Below, piece after piece: positions 48,447-60,204 of a stretch of DNA of 64,000 nucleotides; the first letter of the stretch is position 1, and each line of letters opens with the position of its first letter. A program made the translations under genes and the position numbers. Source of the stretch: Dryas octopetala (taxonomy: Eukaryota; Streptophyta; Magnoliopsida; Rosales; Rosaceae); the NCBI GenBank assembly GCA_963921425.1, contig OY992840.1, positions 12,526,501 to 12,590,500 of the forward strand, read 5' to 3'. The notes under the pieces are model-generated. The model was not told the DNA's origin and did no database searches. It was given only the letters and a program-made list of their open reading frames with translations.

Positions 48447-50256
48447 AAAAAATTACCGTACATTAACATAATAGTGAAAAAAATTGTGAGGGAAAAATTG
48501 GAAAAATGTGCATTCTAGAATTGAAACATTTAAGAGTTGTAATCTTATTTTAACCTCAAATAACAAAAATATCTACCTCCAGCACTCAGTTTATATTTAT
48601 TCATGCATTTCAGATTTTCGAATCTCGGTTTCACTATCTGCTAACCAAGCTTGCGGTCCGTAATCCTCCCCTCAGCTTGAGGGAGCATATTGAGGGATCA
48701 AGATCAGTAAGCCACGTGTCAACAGATCAACGGCTTCAAGCAGATGTCATGAGGATCGGGATATATATCAGCTATTGATTAATGTTAGAGCTACTTAACT
48801 AATTGATAATGTAATAATAAACTAGAGTTTGTGCTTTACTTAACCTCAATATAAATACTAAACTGTATTATTTGAGTCATTAAGAAAATATATCAATTAA
48901 AGAGCTAATTCTTCAGAGAGAACCAACAATGGAGAAGAAATGCCGCAGTAAAATTTTTGCAGAAAACTAAAAAAGAAGATATAGAAGAGGAGTTCGATGA
49001 GCTGATAAAAATCTAAAATATGTTCCAGACCATGATTGTGCTAGTAACAGAGGACATGAAGCTTTTAAGTTAAATACATATATCATGTGTTACGTATATA
49101 CTATTTTTTTGTTCCTCCGTTTTGAACAGATCGATTTATCTATTTAAGGCATCTCGTCATAGTATAAGGACATATATATTTCATGAGGTTAGTCATTCAC
49201 ATGAAGAATATGAAATTCATTTATATATGAAAGACTAATTCATCATTATATATATAGATGCATATGAGAAAAGATTATCGATCTCCATTAAGAAAAAACA
49301 AGAAAAAAAACTTTATTTTTGAATAGAAAATTGGATTAAATGTTTAACTTCAAAGTTTCAACCAAGATTTAATCTAAATAAGTTGATCCAAAGAAGAGAA
49401 TCCAGCCATATATTAGGACAGCTTTTCTTATCAATTTCAGCAAGGTAGGATTGCGACTTCACGTACATCTAGCTGTAGCTGTACTTTTGGGAAATGAATG
49501 AGAAACTTTTATACCCAACTGCGACAACACATGACATATATGTCGGCAGTTATGTTATTAATCTAACCAAATAGGGTTTTTTGCACTAACACTACCCAAA
49601 CTAAGGGGGTGTGCAGATATACTACCAAATTTTTTTTTTTTTTTTAACAATCAACCACCCAAACTTTACAAGAAGTGATAATGTGGCACCTATTGTCAAG
49701 TTTTGTCAAATTTTCTGTTAATTCAAAGGGTATTTCGGTCATTCCATATAATTAGCATTTAAAAAACTTTTTTTTTTAATTGGAATTTAATTCAAGGAAA
49801 GTTTACTTAGATAGAACAGTTTTTTTTTTTAAGTTTCAAAACTAATTTAGGGGCAAAATTATTTAGATAGAGCACCTTTTTTATTTTTTTAATCTAATTT
49901 TGAGGCAAATTTTGTAGATAGAACAATTTTTTTTCTTTTCTATTTTTTGTTTTTCTCCTTTTTATTTTTATTTTTTTGTAAATATAATTTAAAGGCAAAA
50001 TTATTTAAATTAAACACTTAAAAAAAAAAAAGTTAAATACAAATAATGTTTATATGGTGTTATCATCTCTTTGTTGATCCATTTTAAACCGGTCATTTAT
50101 TTAAAGGCATCTCTTCACAATAAAAGTATGTATTTCATAAGGTTAGTTATTCACTTGAAGAATATGAAACCATTAATTATGAATGACTAATTTATGAAAG
50201 CCTGATTCGCCATGCTAGCTATATAGATGAGAAAATATTAATAGGAAATTTCCTTT
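48447..50256. other. AT-rich spacer with an internal duplicated segment
   Basis: 49110-49275 and 50076-50240 are diverged copies of one segment, sharing TTAAGGCATCTC.TCA, TATTTCAT.AGGTTAGT.ATTCAC and GAAGAATATGAAA. A T-rich block (49626-50030) contains repeats of a TAGATAGA.CA...TTTTTT motif. No gene is seen. Confidence 0.55.
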
Positions 50257-51370
50257 GAGAGCAAATTTGCTCACCACCATCACCACTATTTTATATGTGT
50301 GACATCTGTCAGATATAGTGATAATGGTTAATTATGGTTAACTTTTTAGATTAATATATTAAAATAATATTATTATGATTTATGAGAGAGAAATTAGAGA
50401 ATAGATTTAAGAATTAAAAAAAATAGGAAACCCATCAATCCAACATCTATAGAACCGGCCCCTCGCCCCGGCCATCTTTCAGACGTCCCTCCAATTAATG
50501 TCGGCGACACGTCCTCCATCTCCGGCGGTCTCCCTTTCTCTTTCTTTCTCTGTCATTTATTTTTCTATCTCATACCCATCTCTCTTCGTCCTTCACCACT
50601 TTATCTTCTCTGTCATGGTGCCATGGTGCTGAGTGTGGCTGCCATGGTGCTTCTTTGTCTGTTTGGGCAGAGAGAAAAAAGGAGACATGACAGAGAAGAT
50701 GAAGTGGTGAGGGATGAAGAGAGATGGGTATGAGATAGAAAAATAAATGACAGAGAAAGAAAGAGAAGGTGAGACCGCCAGATAAGGAGGACGTGTCGCC
50801 GGCATTAATTGGAGGGATGTCGGAAAGATGGTCGGGCCGCCGGGGCAAGGGTTCTGTAGATGTTGGAGTTAATGGGTTTCTATTTTTTTTATTCTTAAAT
50901 CTATTCTCTCACATAATAATAATATTTTAATATATTAATTCTAAAAAGTTAACCATAGTTAACTATTAAGTCTATTATTAGTTTAGAGTTAATTACACTT
51001 ACACTCCCTGAGATTTATCGTTTTTTTACATATATCCCTGAGGTTTCAACAATTACACATACACCTCCTGAGGTTTCAAAACTGTTGCATATAACCCTTT
51101 ATAATGAGATGAAATATGATGAGAAATTATGCAAAAAGGCATGCTAAGGGGTGAAATGGCCTAATAAGATTACTCAAGATGTGAGGTCCAAACTTAATAT
51201 AAATATATATTTTTTTGTTTATTTATTTTTTTCTCTTGTAGGGGGTTATATGCAATAATTTTAAAACCTTCAGAGAGTGTAAGTGTAATTAAGTCATTAG
51301 TTTATTACTTAATTAACAGAGATGGTGGTGATTGGTGAGCAAATTTTGGTGGTGAGCAAATTTGCTCTCA
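50257..51370. mobile_element. Long foldback element, about 1.1 kb, with nested MITE
   Basis: Two arms of roughly 365 bp are inverted copies. Outer ends are GAGAGCAAATTTGCTCACCA and its complement at 51346-51369. The inner ends CACTT(T)ATCTTCTCTGTCATG and CATGACAGAGAAGATGAAGTG lie near 50622 and 50687. Between them is a 60-bp loop containing GCCATGGTGC repeats. The right arm is interrupted by another element (50986-51295). Possible target duplication TTTCCTTT/TCTCCTTT, one mismatch. Arm-internal open frames are not genes. Transcription through it would give a long hairpin RNA. Confidence 0.83.
50986..51295. mobile_element. Nested Mutator-like MITE, 310 bp
   Basis: Terminal inverted repeats GAGTTAATTACACTTACACT and GACTTAATTACACTTACACT match at 19 of 20 positions. 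They are flanked by an exact 9-bp duplication ATTAGTTTA (50977-50985 and 51296-51304). A 9-bp duplication points to the Mutator superfamily. It sits inside the right arm of the foldback element, so it inserted later. Confidence 0.85.
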
Positions 51371-51705
51371 TCTCCTTTTATTTAAAATGGATATTTTTTC
51401 ACTTAAAACTGATGCTAGGTGCACGTACAGTGCAAGAAGATCATGAGTCATGAATCATGATCCACATTGTACGTATGTGTTACATCTTCAGTACGTAACT
51501 GTAAGATTTTCCCCCGGCCTGTTATGAAACCTTCTATTCTAGCAATTATTGAGGCTTTAAATATTTTTCAATAAATTACAAATTTACAACCTTCAACAAT
51601 GAACTAATTATATATGAACACCCCCATCCGAGTCATCCGACACCGACAGTCTCCAATATATCTATAAAACCCCAAGTTTCTTACAGTTTAACACCCAAAA
51701 CTACA
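51371..51705 (+). promoter_or_regulatory. UGT-B promoter
   Basis: Only 335 bp separate the foldback element from the start codon. A TATA-like TCTATAAAAC lies at 51661-51670, implying a very short leader. 51385-51470 resembles about 40255-40320, part of the ancestral UGT upstream unit. Confidence 0.5.
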
Positions 51706-53145
51706 ATGGAAGACGCCCAACAGCAGAAACTGATAAAGCCATCCCATCCCCACATAGCCATCGTCCCAACTCCAGGAATGGGCCATCTAATTCCGCTCGT
51801 CGAATTAGCGAAACGACTCGTCGTACACCACAATTTCAACGTCACCTTCTTCGTTCCAAACGACGGGTCGTCCGTGACTCCCCAAAAGAAACTCCTCGAA
51901 GCCCTGCCCCCAATCATCTCCTCCATCTTTCTCCCTCCTGTCAGCTTCGATGACCTCCCTGAAGACACACAGATAGAAACCAGAATTGCACTCACCTTGA
52001 CTCGTTCCCTCTCTGCTCTTCGAGACTCAGTCAAGCTCCTAGCTGAGTCAACACGGCTAGTTGCTCTTCTTGTTGATATTTTTGGTGCGGATGCATTTGA
52101 TGTGGCTAATGAGTTCCACGTGGCACCATACATGTTCTCCCCCACGAATGCTATGGTTTTGTCTTTGGGATTTCATTTGCCGAAGCTTGATGAAATCACT
52201 TCTGGTGAGTGCAGGGACTTGCCTGAACCGGTCGAGTTTCCTGGCTGTATACCCATCCGTGGTAGAGATCTTTTAGACCCGGTTCAGGATAGGAAGAATG
52301 AGGCCTACAAAGCCACACTTCGCATATCCAAGAAGTTTACTTTGGCTTCTGGGATCATGGTGAATAGCTTCATGGATTTGGAACCGGGTGTTTTCAAGGC
52401 TTTGAAGGAAGGGGGACACGGTTTCCCACCGGTTTATCCTGTTGGACCGCTAATACAGAGCGGTTCGACCGGTGGGATCGATGGGCACGAGTGTTTGAGC
52501 TGGTTGGATAGGCAGCCACGTGGGTCAGTGCTATTAGTGGCATTTGGGAGTGGTGGGACTCTCTCACTTGAGCAGATGAATGAGTTGGCCTTAGGACTTG
52601 AACTGAGTGGGCAGAGATTTCTTTGGGTAGTTAAGAGCCCAAATGAGACAGCTAAAAATGCTACCTACTTTAGTGTCCAAGGTATGGAGGACCCTTTTTC
52701 AAGTTTTCTACCCAATGGGTTCTTGGAGAGGACTAAAGAGGTTGGTCTAGTGGTGCCCACTTGGGCTCCACAGGTCCAAGTTCTTAGTCATGTCTCAACA
52801 GGTGGGTTTTTGACCCATTGTGGGTGGAACTCAACCTTGGAGAGCATTGTGCATGGTGTGCCTTTGATTGCTTGGCCACTCTATGCAGAGCAAAAGATGA
52901 ATGCAGTTTTGCTAGCCGATGATATAAAGGTGGCACTGAGGGTCAAAATGAACGACAAGGGCATTGTGGAGCGGCAAGATATAGCTAAGTATGCAAGGGT
53001 CCTAATTGAAGGAGATGAAGGCACATTGCTAAGGAACAAGATGAAAGAGCTGAAAGAAACAGCCAAAATGGCTTTGAGCCAAAAAGGGTCATCTGCCAAA
53101 TCACTTGCTGAGGTGGCTCAGATCTGGAAGGGACACGAAAACTAA
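51706..53145 (+). CDS. UDP-glycosyltransferase UGT-B, UGT72B type
   Basis: Intronless, 479 residues, starting MEDAQQQKLIKP. Catalytic His27 (PTPGMGHLIP) and Asp124 (LLVDIF) are present. The PSPG box at about residues 353-396 is canonical: WAPQVQVLSH, then THCGWNSTLESIVHGVPLIA and ending WPLYAEQ. The His of HCGW and the terminal Glu-Gln contact UDP-glucose. It ends VAQIWKGHEN. Of the three paralogues this is the most clearly functional. Expected role: cytosolic glucosylation of small phenolics, as for other UGT72B enzymes. The acceptor cannot be read from sequence. It shares the array with UGT-A (5 kb upstream) and UGT-C (3.1 kb downstream). Confidence 0.95.
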   Translation: MEDAQQQKLIKPSHPHIAIVPTPGMGHLIPLVELAKRLVVHHNFNVTFFVPNDGSSVTPQKKLLEALPPIISSIFLPPVSFDDLPEDTQIETRIALTLTRSLSALRDSVKLLAESTRLVALLVDIFGADAFDVANEFHVAPYMFSPTNAMVLSLGFHLPKLDEITSGECRDLPEPVEFPGCIPIRGRDLLDPVQDRKNEAYKATLRISKKFTLASGIMVNSFMDLEPGVFKALKEGGHGFPPVYPVGPLIQSGSTGGIDGHECLSWLDRQPRGSVLLVAFGSGGTLSLEQMNELALGLELSGQRFLWVVKSPNETAKNATYFSVQGMEDPFSSFLPNGFLERTKEVGLVVPTWAPQVQVLSHVSTGGFLTHCGWNSTLESIVHGVPLIAWPLYAEQKMNAVLLADDIKVALRVKMNDKGIVERQDIAKYARVLIEGDEGTLLRNKMKELKETAKMALSQKGSSAKSLAEVAQIWKGHEN

Positions 53146-53327
53146 TTAATCCAATTAAATTCCATGCTTCACTATGATTATGAAATATAAATTAAATTGC
53201 TTGGCTTTTTCTTTCACCTTGCATTACTTGAGACTATGGAGTTTGCTGTCAAATTGCGTCAACCTACATCACTATACGCCACATTTAATTAGAAGTGTTG
53301 TTTCTGAACTTGTTCAACCCCTACAAC

Positions 53328-54650
53328 CAATGAGTAAAATTTCGGTTTCGAGGAAATTTTCGATGGAAATTTCGACGGAAATTTTCGCGGAAATTTCGAT
53401 TAAAATTTCGATTTCGATAAAATTAGACAAAAACGTCGAAAATTGCTATCAAAATATGAAAATTTTGAATGAAACTTGACCATATGTTTATTTAACATAT
53501 TATCTACTACATTGATAAAAAACATTGAAGAAATCAAATAATATAGTAGATTTCATGTGATATATGATGAATATAATGTGCGCCGGAGACAATACTGTTA
53601 AAAAAATACTTCACTAATTAATAATTACATAATAAAATTACACGAATAAATCACTAATGTGGCAACGAAAAGTAGCAAGCTTGCTCAAAGGGACTTGAAA
53701 ATGGTCTTCGATAGTTAAATTAAGCCGAATTGGGTTAAAATAGAACCAATCCGATAACAGCAGCGGCGACAACTGTTTACTTAAAATTTCAATTAATTTA
53801 CAAATTATCAAAATTGGAAAACCATTAAGAAAATGAAATTTCATGATAAGGGGATAAATTTCTTTTTCATAATTTATGTTTATAACTAAACGAAACACAA
53901 AAATGACCAGATCAAACCCCAAATAAAATCTCAAACCTTTTTTTTTTTTTCTTTCCAATTGTCTAAAGACTCCAAATCTCAATCTACCTTAAAAAAATAA
54001 TAATTCTTTCCTTTTTTCTTTCCTTTTTTTTTTTTTTTTTCTTTTCTCTTCTTTTTTTTTTCTTTTCCTTTTCCTTTCTTTTCTCTTCTTTTCTTTTTCT
54101 CCTTTTTCCTCTTCTTCCCCCGTGCCCTTCCTCTTCTTTTTTTTTTTTTTTCTTTTTTTTTCCTTTTCCTTTCTTTTCTCTTCTTTTCTTTTTCTCCCTT
54201 TTCTTCTTCTTCCCCCGTGCCCTTCCTCTTTTTTTCTTTTCTTTTCCTCTTCTCCCCCACTGGTCTTCCCTTCCTTCAGTCCTTCCCCAGCCACTAGATC
54301 TGCGCCCTCCTCCCGCGCCGCCCGCGCCTGCTGCTTGCCTCATCTCTCCTTCCTCAGCCAGCCTCGCGCCGCTCCTCACCTCGCACAGATCCACCGTCCG
54401 CGCTCCTCACCTCGCACAGATCCACCGTCCGCGCCCATCGCTCGCCTCCTCCCTCCTTGCCCAGCTAGCCTCGCACCTCGCGCCTCCTCACTCGCCCAGA
54501 ACCCACGCCTCCCACCCCGTGACTCGAAAATTTCGCCGAAATTTCGAGGATTTCGGAAAATTTCGGCGAAATTTCGGCAAAATTTTTCGAAATTAATTTG
54601 GTATAGTGTTAAAATTTCCATACCCTTAAAAAACGAAATTTTACTCCTTG
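53328..54650. mobile_element. Non-autonomous hAT-like element, 1323 bp
   Basis: The ends CAATGAGTAAAATTTCG and CGAAATTTTACTCCTTG are inverted copies (16 of 17). They are flanked by an exact 8-bp duplication CCTACAAC (53320-53327 and 54651-54658). Subterminal zones are packed with GAAATTTTCG-type motifs in both orientations (53336-53430 and 54525-54600). The core has a 290-bp pyrimidine tract (about 54000-54290). A GC-rich block follows (54290-54530) with a tandem 30-bp repeat containing CTCACCTCGCACAGATCCAC. The open frames here follow the base bias and are not genes. No transposase is seen. Confidence 0.82.
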
Positions 54651-54658
54651 CCTACAAC

Positions 54659-56241
54659 GTACTGAAATCAAGTTTTTTTTTTTTTTTTTTTTTTTTTTCA
54701 ATTTTATTTTTTGAGATGCATTTTCTTTTTATGTTTTAACTCTTAACGACGGTAAAAGAATTGTTGCAACAACTCACATTACAGTTGAACCCGATTCCTC
54801 CCACCTTGAAGTCCTTAATTAAGAGTAGTAGTTATGGTCATCAGAGTGATTAAACATGGACAACACTTATTTGGTCATTAAACATTACTGGAATGAGGTC
54901 CAGCCCACGCGTATTGGGCTTAGGTCTGCGTGTGCTGGTCTCAGTATGCCATGGTCCATGTTGGGATCATGGCTTATGAAAGGGACGGGCCCAAGCTTGT
55001 TTAGGGCTCTCTATTTGGCGATCCATTGCTCAATTTGCCACGTAGCTCACCTAAAGTTGAAGGGTTCTTGGTCTTTCCCTGCTCTAATTAAGGACGCATG
55101 GCATGCTTTGGTGAATTCTGGTCCCACATTAGTCCTAAGCTATTTAGGGTTAATTTTAGATATCACTCCTTAACTATGTCTTATCTGACACTTTGTTTCT
55201 CGTGCTAAAATTTTTGACACTTTATTCTCCAAACTCAATTATATTAAACAATTTACTCCAAAATCATTAAAAAATTAATTTCTCCTTCAGTTTTGCACAC
55301 GTGATGTTGGCACCACCTGGTCTAAGGGCACTAAATGTACAAGTTCACCCAACTTTAAAAGAGAAAGCACGAAATACATCAAATGTATTCAGTGTTTATT
55401 TAACATGATGAGAGAGAAATAAAATGTATACCCTTCTATACTCATGTGTCTATTCTCACATAGGAAGATGAATGAATTGATCTTATTAGGACTTGAATTG
55501 AATTGGCCTTATTAGGACTCATGTATCACAAATGATGTGTCATTACACATGTAAGTGTTTTATTATAGTCCAATTCATGCGGTGCCTAACAGTCCATGCG
55601 GTAACTAACAAAAAGTCCAATTCATGCGGTACCTAACAGTCCAATTCATGCATAAATTATAGTTAATTGTTGGCCGGAGTCCACTAACAAAAAGTAACGT
55701 TTGGAGAGGTTGGAATTGTATGCTCTTTTGTTGGTCGGATTGAGTTGGAATTGCATGCATGCATAATCTGCAAGAATTGGACTGTTAGGCACCGCATGGA
55801 TGTTGGTCAAGTATACTATCAACACTAGACATCAATTATATATGAGAGGGAAACCCACACCCACAGTTCCACACACATGATGCACGAAAAGCACAAATAG
55901 ACAAGAAAGGCCGTACGTGCACTCCCTGTCGGGAAGCCCTACCGGCAAAATTCCAGACTGATCATGAAATTACTTCAATACCCCCCTCCCTAAAATCTTC
56001 ATGATTAAATACCAAGCAGAGCGCCAAAGCCTATTATTACTTATTGAAAGTCAACTATATAGGTATAGGCAAGGAAAGAGATGTGGTTAGTTGCGCCTCT
56101 TATCCTATATAGTGCTCATTCGCGGTAAATTCAACACAATCAATATACTAGAATATTGAACTTCATCTTTTATTTCATCTTTTTCATCATTACTCGATCG
56201 ATCACTAGCTTCTTGCATCGCATTCAACACCCAAAACTGCC
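54659..56241. promoter_or_regulatory. UGT-C upstream region
   Basis: Contains a long T-run (about 54672-54698), an inverted-repeat block (55568-55799) and the promoter segment (55860-56000) duplicated at 39.55 kb. A TATA-like CTATATAGG lies at about 56055. Random frames only; no gene is supported. Confidence 0.5.
55568..55799. repeat. Local direct and inverted repeats around ATGCGGTGCCTAACAGTCC
   Basis: ATGCGGTGCCTAACAGTCC-type copies occur at about 55578 and 55624 in direct orientation. An inverted copy (TTGGACTGTTAGGCACCGCA) lies at 55777-55796. The 55622-55652 copy and the inverted copy can pair over about 30 bases with a roughly 120-base loop. Confidence 0.7.
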
Positions 56242-56787
56242 ATGGAAGACACCCAACACCTGAAACTGATCAAACCACCCCACGTCGTCATTGTCCCTAC
56301 TCCTGGCATAGGCCACCTCATCCCCCTCGTCGAATTAGCCAAACGACTTGCCGTTCACCACAACTTCACACTCACCTTCATCATTCCCAATGATGGCTCA
56401 TACTTGACACCCCAAAAGAAAGTACTTGAAGCCCTGCCTCAAACCATATCCTCCGTCTTCCTCCCTCTCGTAAGCTTCGATGACCTCCCTCACGACACCG
56501 TAGCCGAAACTAGAATCTTTCTCACCTTGACTTGCTCCCTCCTTGCTCTACGAGACTCAATCAAGGTCCTAGCCGAGTCAACTCGGCTAGTTGCCCTTGT
56601 GGTTGATCTTTTTGGTGGGGACGCCTTTGGTGTGGCTCATGAACTCAACACAACTCCCTACATTTTCTTCTCCAGCAATGCTCTGTCTTTGTCTTTTGGA
56701 TTTCACTTGTCAAAGCTTGATGATACCACTTCTTGTGAGTACAGGGACTTGCCTGAACCGGTCCAGCTTCCCGGGTGTGTACCTCTG

Positions 56788-57914
56788 TGTCACGGGCTCA
56801 CTTTTTACGCAGCGGAATTTGCCCGTGCGGCGCCAAGATTCCTCTGAATCAAGGCCAGCCATCCTTTCTCTTTACTCTTTTCAAGATTTCGACCCATTCG
56901 TTGCCTCCTTGAGGTTTGCCAACAAGAACTACTCATCTCAAGTCTCGCTCACAGCGACTATACGATTGCTTCCTTGTGCCAAGGTTATCAACCAAGACAC
57001 TCGCCCGATCGATAGGTTCTTATGACGCCGGCATTCCATTCTCACATGTCGGGTCTTACTTTGCTCCCACGTCTCATTTGTTGTGGCACTAAGGGCTAGC
57101 TCGCGCCCATAGTCCTTTCCTCAAGTTGAACATGCAAGCAAACTTGCAAGCATGCCACCCGAGTGAGCAACTCTTCTCCGATGCCCCACATTAGCTTCTC
57201 TCGTTGGCACGGGGTCGCCCCTTCCCGTGCCTGCTAGCATCATATATTGCGCATGACCGAACCCAAGCCAATGCCCTCGTTGAGTACTACATGGCCAATG
57301 TGCACCATGAAGTCTCCGGGAGTTCACATCTAGTTGGCATGATGTGTATACGGCGCGGCATAAGGAAATTCCCCTTGTAGCCTCGTGTGCGCGCGCCCAG
57401 CGCAATACAAGCACTCCCGCTCGCTTGTACTGTCCGTGGGACCTCCTGTCCCACGGAGACACATGACCGCCCTCTGGAAGTCATGTGCCCGCCCCCTAGG
57501 TCCCCTCCGGTTCCTAGAGTAGCTCACTTAACGCTCCATGGGTGTGGGCGCCGGGGGTGGTGGAGAGCTTGACACCATGTCTCCCTCTAAAGAGCATTTT
57601 ATGCCTTTCTTCACAAAACAGGAGGAAACATCAACATGCGCGAGGAGTCATAATTGGCCATAATTAATTCATCCGAACTCCGAATGACGAACCGTCAGTT
57701 GCGTTGGACTCGTTTCGACCTCCTGGATTTACCGGTATTTTTAGATTTCCCAAATTCCAACCGGAAGACCCCGAAACAGCCAAATTACGAAATTACCCTT
57801 CCACGCGCGCAACCCGGCCACACTTCGCCAAACGGATGCCATTCTCTTGGAATTTGGCCCTCCATACTTCATATTAATGTCACGGAAGCACAACTCTAAG
57901 TGCGGACCGTGACA
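56788..57914 (-). repeat. LTR (3' LTR in element orientation), 1127 bp
   Basis: Pairs with 60401-61527 at the same length, differing at about nine sites. Adjacent to the polypurine tract. Confidence 0.95.
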
Positions 57915-57924
57915 TCCTCCCCCA
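57915..57924 (-). other. Polypurine tract of the retrotransposon
   Basis: On the minus strand it reads GTGGGGGAGGA immediately before the LTR's TGTCACGG. This is the plus-strand priming site. Confidence 0.8.
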
Positions 57925-58069
57925 CTTATCTTGTCGATGCCCTCATCGACATGCCTCCAGTTTTGCTCAAAATGCTTTTTAGGTCTTCTTCCTCCATTAG
58001 GGTTGATAGCAAAGAGTACTGTCCCTCTACCTCTGTAGAATCACCTCTGTGACGACCTTCTCGCGCCCA

Positions 58070-58345
58070 CTCTTGGACTTGGCCAAAGACATGTACTGAA
58101 GCATTCACCCAAACTTCATTCTCCTCTGCTTGAACTCAATATTTATATGATTCCACCACTTCATTGTCCGCTTGCTCCTCTGAGCTTGGACATGTCCACT
58201 CTTGGATTTGATTGTACTCACCGTACTCCTTGGATCGCTCCTCTGAGCATAAATGAGTCCACTCTAGGACATAGACTTTCTCTCATAACTGGTTAGTGGC
58301 TCCTCTGAGCATACATGAGTCCACTCTTGGACTTGGAGTCGCACG
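58070..58345. repeat. Internal repeats of about 40-70 bp in the retrotransposon
   Basis: Three to four degenerate copies combine GCTCCTCTGAGCATACATGA with GTCCACTCTTGGACTTGG. They lie in the non-coding internal region. Confidence 0.65.
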
Positions 58346-59079
58346 TACTTCGTGTTTGACTCCACTCAAAGAGATATGCACCCCGCCGGGTGTAGCTTAA
58401 AAGCTAACCGCACTCCTCTGCGGCACCCTCATGCTCATTTATAGTGGAAGGGACCTGTTGCACTCTTGCATTACTGGTTCCTTCCCCATCTCGGCTCTTC
58501 TTCATTTCCCTGGTCTTCTTTGGCACTTCATTACCCCACTTGCTGGCACCAGTCAACTCCTTGACACAACCGTCGTACCACAAGGCTTCGTCCTCTCACA
58601 TACTAGACCCCGTAGTAGAAGTCATGCATAAGTTACTGAGCTGAACAACCCCTGTTGTAGTTTCACCCTCGCGGATCCACTTACCAGCACTATCTCTTGT
58701 CCCTCGGTATGTCTCTTGTAATGCACCTCTGTGCGTTTGATGCCGATGTGCTCTCGTGGGCTCCCCCACTTAAGCTGGGATGTACTTGTCCCCATTTTCC
58801 TCTTCTCGTGCACCTCTGTGCATCCCTTGTGTTGACATTAGTGGGCTCCCCCACTTTTGCTATCAGCACTCTTGTCGATAGACTGCTTGACTAGCTCAAT
58901 ACAAACTCCACTCAATGTCCATGCAACCGTCTCGCAAGTTCTGAAGGAAGTGCGCCCCTCTGGGCGAGGTTCTCTAACCTACTACACTCTTGTAGCACCC
59001 CGCTTACACAGCTCAAGTGATCAACCGCATGTCCCTCAAGTAGGGTAAGCTTGAACTCTGTCCGCTTCATTGTTCCCTG

Positions 59080-59440
59080 CTTTCTCGGCCCTCGTGGCCG
59101 TTGCTTCAGTGTATTTGGCCCTCGCGGCCTTCAGCTTCAATGTAATTGGCCCTCGTGGCCTTCAGATTCAGTGTATTTGGCCCTCGTGGCCTTCAGCTTC
59201 AGTGTACTTGGCCCTCGTGGCCTTCAGTTGTTGAGTGCATGGCCCTTACAGCCTTTACTTCTATGCACTTGGTCCCCGTGACCTTTGCTTCAATGTATTT
59301 GGCCCTCTTGGCCTTCAACTTTTCCCATTCGACCCCCTCGGTCTTCTAATCTCAATTCTACATAGCCCTCATGGCCTTCACTTTTATGTACCTGGCCCTC
59401 CTGGCCTTCACCTTTACTTCGTTTGACCCTCGTGGTCATA
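59080..59440. repeat. 31-bp tandem repeats (about 12 copies) in the retrotransposon
   Basis: The unit is TTGGCCCTCGTGGCCTTCAG followed by about 11 bases ending near GTGTAT. The core GGCCCTCGTGGCC is itself an imperfect palindrome. The best-conserved copies are at 59108-59230; later copies drift. Confidence 0.85.
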
Positions 59441-60190
59441 TATCAACTCTTTCGCCTCTTGGTTTGCTCTTTCTCAGACTCTTCGCCTTTGTTGTGCTCA
59501 GTGTGTTGCCTCTTGCAACTTTCATGCGGCTCATCCACTCTTGTGTAGCTCCTTGCTCCCTTATGTGCCTCCGCACTAGGGTGCCTTCGTTTCAACTGAT
59601 TTACACAACGTTGGCTTCTTTGCTCGTCTCAATACCTCAATAGGATTGTTGGCAACCATATGACAACTGTCGTGGCTTACATGAACTCGACTATCACAAG
59701 AGCAACCCACCAATGCGGCTTACAAGGTACCTCTGAACCCATGCGCTCCTCTAGCGGCTTACATGCTTCAATAGATCAATGCGCCACTGCGACGGCTTAT
59801 AAGAATCTAAGGAAGAATGCGCAACTTCAACTCTCAAGCTCTTGTGACTCCTCCTTGCACAATGCACTAGTCTGTCATAGGTGTCAACACTTCCGTTCAG
59901 CTTGTCTTTTCAATGGGGCTTTACTCTAGCCCGTTTTCTCATTAGGTGCCTCCGCACTTTGTTCTCTTACTTGCTCGGTGCCTCTGCACATTGTTCTCTA
60001 ACTTGCTCATAGGGCTGTGTCTCTGTCGCCCATCTCTTTGTTTCAACTTGCCCTCTGTGGGCTTCTCTTTGTATCACTCTTTAGCTTTGGGGTTCTCTTT
60101 CACTAAAGATGTTGCCCCGCTCGACATCTCCGTCTGATAGCACCATTCAAGTTAGCGTCGTCCCCGACTTGGCCACTCTTGACCAACCTG

Positions 60191-60202
60191 GCTCTGATAC
60201 CA
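60191..60202 (-). other. Primer-binding site, initiator-Met tRNA type
   Basis: TGGTATCAGAGC on the minus strand, two bases from the LTR-derived end at 60205. This is the standard plant retrotransposon PBS and fixes the element's orientation. Confidence 0.9.
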
Positions 60203-60204
60203 AC

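Noticed and set aside
53979..54739. Several overlapping Lys/Glu- or Phe-rich open frames
   Set aside because: They follow from the C/T tract and GC-rich core of the hAT-like element and have no domain.
54856..55173. 105-residue frame upstream of UGT-C
   Set aside because: No recognisable motif and no splice or leader context; likely chance.
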